NCBI RefSeq assembly: GCF_943734655.1
Contig: NC_071354.1
Location: 175,680,411-175,744,410, forward strand
Source of the DNA: Sabethes cyaneus
Lineage: Eukaryota > Arthropoda > Insecta > Diptera > Culicidae
Length of the DNA: 64,000 nucleotides
Direction of reading: 5' to 3'
Shown here: positions 56,721 through 64,000 of the stretch, one piece after another
How positions within the stretch are numbered: the stretch's first letter is position 1
Layout: every line of letters starts with the position of its first letter
The notes under the pieces: generated by a model
Seen by the model: only the letters and a program-made list of their open reading frames with translations
What the model was told of the DNA's origin: nothing
Databases searched by the model: none
Made by a program: the position numbers and the translations under genes

Positions 56721-59700
56721 GCGTTTCCTCATGTAAAAAAAAATCACACACACATATTTGTTCAAATCTTAGCCGGACGGTGCTGCTAGATAGAGTCAGA
56801 AGGATTATTGCACTAGCGTCGTGATTGCGCTGTATGCTAACAGCCGGTTGCGAAGTCTGTCGATAAAGAAGGTTCAAGTCTTAAAAGACGCCCACGGTTT
56901 AATCTGTCATTTACATCCTGCAAGATGAGTTCATCGGATTATATTGAAGCTCTGAACAGCTGCTTGGTACCGTTCAAAGAGACATACCGGAACGCAAAAA
57001 ATCGTGTTCCCGCAAGACAACGTTGAAACCCATTCTCTTCAACGACCCACCGGTACCAGTCAGTGAGTCGGAAATATTACTAATTGTTATTCAATCACTA
57101 AAAAATCTCGTAGCTACCACTTAGAACCAATAACCATCACCCAAATCTGTTCCACTGATAATAATTAATTAATAACGAGGAGACAAGGATCACTCGGCCT
57201 GTAATCGAATATGTTCTCCGTCTACTGCCCAAGAGAGCACGTGAAATTGATCAGGAAATTTCAACCCGGTGAGCCATGCAAATTTGCTTTCCTCGCCGGT
57301 TCAACATGTTGGTTGGTCCATGAAATAATAGCTACCCAGCTATAATCTCTGGCCGGTCGGCTGGAGTACTTCTGCCAACCATGAACCACACAATTGCAAA
57401 CGCTGGTCAATCCCTCGCTCCATTACGGGCAAAAATGATACGCGATACTTTTGAAAAACTCTTCTTGTCCGACAGCGCCGGACCCAGCCAACCAGCATTC
57501 ATTTCAATTGAATGGTCCGATTTTCCACCCAGCTACAATTTGTTTTTTTTTTTTTTGTGCAAATGAATAGAGCCACCGCAACTACACCGAACTGATCTGA
57601 ACCCAGGTTTGCAGGTTTGGACTGGTACCTACGTGTACGTATTCGGCTGGACAGTAGTGAAACATAAACCTTGCAGCGAAAAAAAATACTGTGATATGGA
57701 AAAGTAGAATCTGCAATTAGCGATACGGATCTTTTCATTTCGGTGCGGTTTTTCACGTTGGTAATAACTGGTTCGACAGTTGATGACTGACAGGGACAGA
57801 TATCCACGTGAAACGGAGAGTATAGAGCTCTCAAATAGCCAGTGGCTAGTTTGATGGCAAACACGGCTGGTCGTTATTCAGAACCGAGTTGGGGAATTAT
57901 TTCAATCAAAAGAGGACCCTTTTCACCAATCAGTATGAAAAGCAAAAAAAAACACAGTTTTCACCCGCATATTACGACTGAAGTTTTAAGCTAAAATTTC
58001 CATCACTGAGTGGGTGGGCGTTTGCGAAACTGACGACACTATGTTGACGAAAGTGGGAGGTGGGAGGTGGGAGACGGGCGGCCACCTATAGCAACCGGCT
58101 ATTATAGGTCATCGAGTAGTGACCAGCTAGAACGATGCTACAGTCAGTGCAGTGCTGGACAGGTGCTGCCGCTGTTGCAAGTTCCCGTGTGCTATGCGGG
58201 AAAGTACCCCACTGCGAGTCATACATTTTTAAGCAGATAATTTCCCGCTCTGGAAAAACCAAATGTTGCATGTTGCGCCGAGTTTCAGCCGGGAGTTCAA
58301 TGCACGTGCCGTTTTTACCGAGTACAAAAACCGGTATGGAAAATATAGAGGCAGCACGTGCGTGTCATCTGATTTATGGAAATTTTGCGGGGAATTTTTT
58401 TAGGCTTGCATGGAATCGAACATTCAAAAATCTAAATATTGAAAATATTTAACTTGATTGTTTAATTAATAGCTGCCGTACGTAAATCAGTATCAATTGC
58501 ATTGATTTGCGACCGTAAATCAGTTTACCTGCATCGTTATGTTAATTAGTAAAAATATTATATTTCAAAAACATGTACATTTTTTTTAAATTTGGAACTT
58601 GATTGAAACCGTATCGAAGCGCAATGTTTTGTTTGCTATGTCTTCGGTTCCACTGAAATACTGATATCAGGGCCCCCGTTTTTTCTACGAACCAAACTAA
58701 ATGCCGCACTTTTTAACCGAGCAGAGTGCAAAATTGTTTATCATTGCTTGCGCTTCGATTCATCGTTTCGGTTGACGACAGACACACACTCTAAGCTAGT
58801 TCCAGGAATCGTTTAATTGTCGGTTCATTTTAGTGGCGCGCAGTGGCAGACTTTCATCTCACTATCCTGTGTTTTAGCAGTAGATAGATATAGCAATCCG
58901 ACAGCGGCGAACACTAGAGTTGTGCGGCGGCACATGGCGCGGCGATTGAGGGGCGATTCGGGATCGAAATAGGACGCTATGGGAGAACGAAACGGCGACG
59001 AGCGAAACGAAAAATAAAAACCCTCCTAACTATCCGAAAACAAGGCTACACGACGACACGGTGCGGGTACGGAATAGCTTTGATGATGCCACAAAATGAA
59101 CTGCGCGACTCGGGAACAAATTAAAAATTAAGGTTATAATGCTTTGATCAAAGGATGTGCAAGTAATTGCATGCGCAAAATATTCCTAGCAGAGGTAATA
59201 AAAAACTGCGTCTGACGATTGGATGTGGCTGTGATTTTGGTGTATTCGTTATTTTTCGTAGCAAAATTGCTCGTTACCAGCAGCAACGGATTTATGTTTA
59301 ATGTTTTCATTTTGTATTTATTTTATTTCAAAAATTAACAATTTCGGTTTATGATAATTAGGATCATGTTCGGCATATTTTTGTGACCGCGAGTGGTGTC
59401 TTTTTCATCATATGAAAAGGTCTAATGTTACAAAACTGTGAGTCGAGGTTTTCGTGTAACATCAACAGAATTTAATTATAACTATAACCATCTTCTTTAA
59501 TTATACCTCAATTGATTATGATTTTATGTTTCAATTTTGTGTCATGGTCGTCGTTTGAATTTCATGCGGAGTGTTTTTCTCAATTTTTTGCCATACTGTG
59601 TATGGAATGCATGAACCAGTCGAAGAAATGTGCCGAATATTTAACAGGGTTTATCATTTGTTCGATTTGCACCACTCATCAGACTATTTCAGACATAAAA

Positions 59701-59890
59701 TATACCAGTGTGACATACTAGGTTAAGTTTGTATAATTTATATTTCTGTAATTGTATTTGTATATGAAAATGTTTAAAGTAAGCTTCTAGACGTGTTTGT
59801 TTGCAATTGTACTTGACTATGGCAATCTATGTAATTTGTATTTGTAATGTATTTGTAAGGCTGTACCGAGTAGTGAAGCAAAAGATTATG
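56721..59890. other. No recognisable gene; possible host DNA
   Basis: There are no transposon termini or protein motifs. The stretch 58740-59060 is GC-richer with many CGs (for example gcgcggcgattgaggggcga near 58937), which could be a host 5' untranslated or promoter region. No TATA or clear initiator supports it, and no coding frame follows. Confidence 0.35.
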
Positions 59891-59897
59891 GTTTTAT

Positions 59898-59939
59898 GCC
59901 GATTTGAGAATGATATCATAGTTGTCAACTCAAATCGGC
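59898..59939 (+). other. Perfect 11-bp hairpin before an AAATA-repeat tail
   Basis: GCCGATTTGAG at 59898-59908 pairs with CTCAAATCGGC at 59929-59939 across a 20-base loop. Shortly after (59980-60020) comes AAATAAATAAATAA. This layout is typical of the 3' end of a non-LTR element or SINE. No coding sequence of such an element is visible upstream. Confidence 0.5.
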
Positions 59940-60024
59940 TTTTCCCATACACTTCAAGAAGACTCTGTCCCTTGAAGTTAAATAAAGAAAATAAATAAAT
60001 AAAATAAATAAATAAATAAATTTT

Positions 60025-60085
60025 CTTATTCTCACTTCCTCGTATTCTCTCATTATTTTTTATCTCTATCTCTATCTCTATCTTG
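60025..60085 (+). repeat. CT-rich block and (TCTATC)n, left copy
   Basis: ctcacttcctcgtattctct followed by TCTATC repeats. A second copy lies at 60725-60830, so the two form direct repeats on either side of the transposase relic. Confidence 0.8.
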
Positions 60086-60129
60086 AATCCTTTCTTCGTT
60101 TTATTTATCAATTCCTCTTCAGTTTACGT

Positions 60130-60698
60130 GACAAAATTGTTAGAGTTCTTATGCTTCAGGTTTGCCCAGAAATTCGCAATGGGACGCAGCTGGGGTACAT
60201 TGGCCGGGTTCACCGACTTCGATATTCAGCTGGTCCAGCTCCTCCAACGATCGCTTGGAGTAGTGGACTGACGCCAGATCCGGCCAGAACACCGTGTCTT
60301 CGCCTTTCTTGATGGTCGACGCAACTTCCGGCAGGCATTTCGTACTATAAAGTTCCCCGTTCACGGCCAGACCGGAGCAAAAGAAGAGCGGCTTTGGCAT
60401 CCCCTTCTCGCTGCTTGTCAGCCACAGCAGCACCTTCTTGGGGAATTTGGTGTGACACCTCGGTGCTCACTTCCTTCGTGGGGGAAGTAATACACGAAGT
60501 GCCCTGCCAGTCGTTGCCATCCAGGGTGAGATAGGTCACGACGTCCATCACCACCGCCACGTCACGATTCGCCGAGAAAATCGTTTTTACCATCTTATTC
60601 AGCCGCTGCCGCTGCGTCATTGCCTGCAGCTCCGAGACCAGTGGACGGGACTGCCGCTTCCTGACATGTATGTCCATGTTCACCAGGTACTTTTTCAC
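60130..60698 (-). pseudogene. Tc1/mariner-type transposase relic, copy 2
   Basis: On the minus strand, the frame from 60698 contains TQRQRLNKMVKTIFSANRD and VVTYLTLDGNDWQGTS (region of the first catalytic residue, where the usual DDE-TY is now MDVVTY). A frameshift near 60440 leads to GMPKPLFFCSGLAVNGELYS and FWPDLASVHYSKRSLEE, which holds the second catalytic Asp. A second frameshift near 60210 leads to VPQLRPIANFWANLK, where the third catalytic acidic residue (usually RPIE or RPID) is alanine. The N-terminal DNA-binding region is mostly missing. It is related to the relic at 1100-1640 and inactive. Confidence 0.8.
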
Positions 60699-60724
60699 TC
60701 CCTGGCTTTTTTTCTCAATTTTGT

Positions 60725-60830
60725 TGTTCTCACTTCCTCGTATTCTCTCATTAATTTTTTATCTCTATCTCTATCTTTACCTCTATCTCTATCTCTATCT
60801 TTACCTCTATCTCTATCTTTCGTTTATGCA
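60725..60830 (+). repeat. CT-rich block and (TCTATC)n/(TTTACC)n, right copy
   Basis: This has the same lead sequence as 60025-60085, followed by a longer array of TCTATC with interspersed TTTACC units. Confidence 0.8.
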
Positions 60831-60839
60831 AATATTAAG

Positions 60840-61689
60840 AACTAGCTGAGTGCCCGATCTTACTCGGGGCGCCTTTGTCTCACAGCCACTTGTACATCAG
60901 TTATTGTAATCGAAATGCTTATAAGGCAAAAATATTGAAATATTGTTCCTCTTTTATAAGTTCCTCCCCATTTGTCAGTTTTCCCGATTTTGTCTACCCG
61001 ACCACTTGCACATCTGTTTCCTTTACGGAATTCCCTATAAAACCCTATAAAGAAAGAGAAACAAATCTATTTTTCCTATTTGCACCTTTCGCTATTAACA
61101 ACGGCCACCCACCCGTAGGAATTGAATAGTTTTGTTATTGTACTTTTTTGAAAACAGCCTTTTATTTATTTATTAGTTTAGTACTGCATCCTATACTGAA
61201 ATCTGAAACATGCCATATAAAACTGACCTTGAGGAAAACATGGTGTTCTCAGATCAACTTCACACTGTTTGAATGATTGGCCCTGCAACTCAAATAGAGT
61301 CGGCCAACAACACTTTGCACTAATGATCGAACACTTTTTAAAGGGGTCACTTTGATTCGGCGCATAACACCGAATCATAACTTGACAAACCTACAGCTGC
61401 AAGCATTGCAGTTTAGTGTTCCGAATTGTGATTTTTTGTGTTGTAGGGATAAATTGTTCCAGTCATGTGGGCGTTGCTCCCCGCTTCCTGTCAGCAACCT
61501 CCGGTCATCAACTCCTCCCTTTGTCCCATCGTCACTTATGGGAGAACCGTGCAAACATTTCGGAGCCTCACCCTGTTATGAATCTCCTCCCTCCCCTTTT
61601 TTCTCAACTCCTTCAGTTCTGATTCCCTTATGTCAAAGAACAGTTATGCAAATATATTATACTAACAATATAGCTCACTTCACAAAATC
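60840..61689. other. No recognisable gene
   Basis: The sequence agctgagtgcccgatcttac near 60843 faintly resembles the head of the Helitron-like family, but no further similarity follows. No protein motif is visible. Confidence 0.35.
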
Positions 61690-61698
61690 TCATATATC

Positions 61699-61840
61699 TA
61701 GATAGAATTAACAAAAGGGCGAATGTCGCAAATGTAAACAAAACGAGTGAGAGTTATTTTTTGCTGGACCAGCATAGGAAAATCAACCCTCACTCGGTTT
61801 GTTTACGCTTGCGACATTCGCCCTTTTGTTAATTCTATCT
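61699..61840. mobile_element. 142-bp palindromic MITE, copy 1
   Basis: The left end TAGATAGAATTAACAAAAGG is mirrored at the right end. The two halves pair along nearly the whole length around ttgctggaccagcata. It is flanked by TCATATATC on both sides (61690-61698 and 61841-61849), a 9-bp target duplication, which suggests a Mutator-like or related family. Confidence 0.8.
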
Positions 61841-61896
61841 TCATATATCCGAAAAGACGCAAAAGTAACACCCTCTTGCGGACAAAAAGGTGACTA

Positions 61897-62386
61897 AGGC
61901 TGCGAACCATTTCGCGAAATTTTTAACTTTTTGGTTAAAATTTGACAGTTTGATGGTTATTTCTCCTTGAGTGGTTAAAATCAGTTCAGAATGTGAACCA
62001 TTTCATATTTGACGGATTGATAGTTTTTTTGCTCAATGAGAGCATATAAGGTGAGGACGAAAATATTATTTATTTTGTCCGAGTTAAAATTAGATGAATT
62101 TCTGATGTTCTTTTATTTTATTTGAAAGAAAAAATTCATCTCATTTCAACCCGGGTTGTTTGAACAAATCTATTATGCGATAAGCATCCATACCAATGTA
62201 AAAAAAATCCAACGAAAAATCAATGAAACACATCGAAGCTCTCTTCCTCACCTGTGCATATCTCATTGGCTCTCAGAACTTGGTTAAAACTAACCATGCT
62301 CCCGAGCTGGGTTATTTTCGAAAAACCATCGTACTGTCAAATTTTAACCAAAAAGTTAAAAAATTTCGCGAAATGGTTCACAGCCT
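61897..62386. mobile_element. 490-bp inverted-repeat element
   Basis: The left end AGGCTGCGAACCATTTCGCG is mirrored at the right end (cgcgaaatggttcacagcct). Terminal repeats of about 65 bases include TTTTTGGTTAAAATTTGACA. The interior is AT-rich and non-coding. The target duplication is unclear. Confidence 0.7.
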
Positions 62387-62970
62387 AAAAGCTTTTTGTA
62401 ATGAACATTTTTAAGTGTGCAGACAGTGATAAGTAAAAGGCGCGGTAGATTGATTGTGCTATCTCTATCGCTATGACGTTATTTTTCTAGATTGTAACTT
62501 TCTATATAAAAATTAATTGTGGATAGTAGAAACAGCAAGAAAAATCAATAAATTACAGTTGCAAAAATGATGTAGTAACATAGCAAAGCTGAAAATCGAA
62601 ATATTTCAAAATTAGTTTACCTTTTGATAGAATAAATCCAAAAAAAAGAAAACATTTGAAGGATCTTCTTTTGAACTGGAACATCTAGAAACTGCATAGT
62701 ATATGCGATTGATCAATAGAAAAGCTAACCGGATTAGTTTGCTGTAAGACAAATTGATAGAAGTTTAAGTTCCAGCGCTCCAACCGAATGGTTAAATCGT
62801 AGTAATATTCTTATTTCAAACCGTCTGAGTAAATTTTCACCTAATTCGTGACTACGAAGGTAAGGTGCTACAATCAGAAAATGTATAGTCTTCAAAACAA
62901 GCAATGACAGGAAATTATCAAAGAGTATTTTACAGATTTTTGACAATAATTCCTTATTAACTCACATATC

Positions 62971-63112
62971 TAGATAGAATTTACAAAAGGGCGAATGTCA
63001 CAGGTATAAACAAAGCTGGGGAGAGTTATCTTTTGCTGGACCAGCATAGGAAAATCAACTCTCACCCGGTTTGTTTACGCTTGCGACATTCGCTGTTTTG
63101 TTGATGCTGTCT
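62971..63112. mobile_element. 142-bp palindromic MITE, copy 2
   Basis: Same family and length as copy 1, with diverged right-end bases (ttgatgctgtct). The flanks only partly match (cacatatc / tcatatgg). Confidence 0.78.
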
Positions 63113-63162
63113 TCATATGGGCAATTGCATGAGATTAAAGGGATGAAGGAGTCGCGAATTGA

Positions 63163-63300
63163 AGATAGAACCAACAAAACGGAGAATGTCGCATACGCGA
63201 ACAAACCGAGCGAGGGCTAATTTTCTTATGCTGGTCCAGCAAAAAATAACTCATCGGTTTTGTTTAATTTGCGACATTTGCCCTTTTGTTAATTCTATCT
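63163..63300. mobile_element. Palindromic MITE, copy 3
   Basis: Same family, 138 bp. Its centre is in the opposite orientation (ttatgctggtccagcaaaaa) to copies 1 and 2. The flanks share GAATTG. It lies 50 bp from copy 2. Confidence 0.78.
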
Positions 63301-63318
63301 AGAATTGTTAAACTCCAT

Positions 63319-63653
63319 CCAGTTTTTTACGCGCTATAATGGTGGCCGCTATAAATTGTGTTCGTAATATGCGAACAATCTTTTTGACAACTCTGCATAC
63401 ATCAAATCTGACACTTTTCTCTTGCAACACTACCGTGCTCTTTCTTTCGTTTACGCCAAAGAAGGAAAGCAAAACTGTGCGAAATGTAAACAAAACTATT
63501 GGCTTCCTTCTTTTGCGTAAACGAAAGAAAGAGCAACACTGCCGTACAGGAGAAGAGTGCCCAGTTTTGATGTATGCAGAGTTGTCAAAAAGATTGTTCA
63601 CATATTACGAACACAATTTATAGCGTCCGCCATTATAGCGCGTAAAAAGCTGG
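63319..63653. mobile_element. 335-bp palindromic MITE
   Basis: The ends CCAGTTTTTTACGCGCTATA and tatagcgcgtaaaaagctgg pair. The arms run about 150 bases each with high similarity (ttgtgttcgtaatatg; caactctgcatacatcaaa; gctctttctttcgtttacgc) around an asymmetric centre. It is non-coding, and the target duplication was not resolved. Confidence 0.75.
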
Positions 63654-63916
63654 ATACAAAAAGTTGAGTTTTTTCCGATAGATGTGTCGAATTTACGGTG
63701 TACTTTTGCAACCTTTTATGCCGCAATGGCGCTAGTAGTCGTCTCTTCAGGATTATAGAAGAGTGAACTATATTGTTAATCTGTACCGAAAACCAGGACT
63801 ATGACAGGACGTCATAAGAGGCTTATCGGTAACTAAAAACAGACCCCTGACAGGACGTTATGCTTTCGTAGCAATGGGTTGTATTGTCAGTTACCTCAGT
63901 CACTGGTTGACTGCCG

Positions 63917-64000
63917 GACTCGATTGCTCTACTGGACTGGTCGATTAGACTGCTCGATTTGATTGGTCGACTGGACTGCTCAACTGAATTACTCGACTTA
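63917..64000 (+). repeat. 26-bp minisatellite at the window edge
   Basis: Units start at 63917, 63943, 63969 and 63995 (GACTCGATTGCTCT..., GATTAGACTGCTCG..., GACTGGACTGCTCA...). Each is exactly 26 bases and roughly 70% alike. The array continues beyond the window. Confidence 0.75.

Overview
This window looks like repeat-rich chromosomal DNA of an insect, most likely a mosquito of the Aedes type. That is an inference from the mix of BEL/Pao and Ty3/gypsy LTR elements, several non-LTR retrotransposon lineages, Tc1/mariner relics, foldback DNA transposons and many MITEs, in AT-rich DNA. I found no confident host protein-coding gene. Nearly every long open frame belongs to a transposable element.

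The centre (about 10.1-26.5 kb) is a nest of insertions. A minus-strand non-LTR retrotransposon fragment (10250-11069 and 26372-26480) is split by a 258-bp hAT-like MITE. That MITE is split by a Ty3/gypsy element on the minus strand (11273-26312, 225-bp LTRs, GACT target duplication). The gypsy leader is split by a plus-strand BEL/Pao element (16475-25911, 489-bp LTRs, CTTTG duplication) with an intact 1,794-codon gag-pol frame. The BEL 5' LTR is itself split by a 2,304-bp foldback element whose ends begin CACAGTG and which is flanked by CGCCG, the pattern expected of Transib transposons. The loop of that foldback holds a further inverted-repeat unit. Both LTR pairs look identical by eye, so the outer retrotransposon insertions are young and the foldback is younger still.

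Left flank (1-10 kb): a decayed Tc1/mariner transposase (about 1.1-1.64 kb, minus), a Helitron-like repeat element (5067-6618), and a broken non-LTR retrotransposon (7.0-9.34 kb) abutting a truncated copy of the same Helitron-like family. Right of the nest: a non-LTR copy lacking its RT core (30.46-32.0 kb); three head-to-tail copies of the Helitron-like element (33679-40065) full of a roughly 145-bp minisatellite; a LOA/R1-type RT with one stop codon (43.35-44.42 kb); a second Transib-like foldback (44783-47492, GATTG duplication); a gag-like ORF1 fragment, an endonuclease fragment and a 3'-end fragment of further non-LTR elements (47.5-52.6 kb); a roughly 0.7-kb (CA)n array abutting an R1-clade RT relic (54.15-56.7 kb); a second Tc1/mariner relic (60.13-60.70 kb); and a cluster of palindromic MITEs (61.7-63.65 kb).

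There is no operon-like organisation. The elements relate to one another by insertion order. Only the BEL gag-pol frame and, apart from one frame change, the gypsy gag/pol pair look near-intact. All other coding regions are relics. Classifications were made by motif recognition, without a database search.
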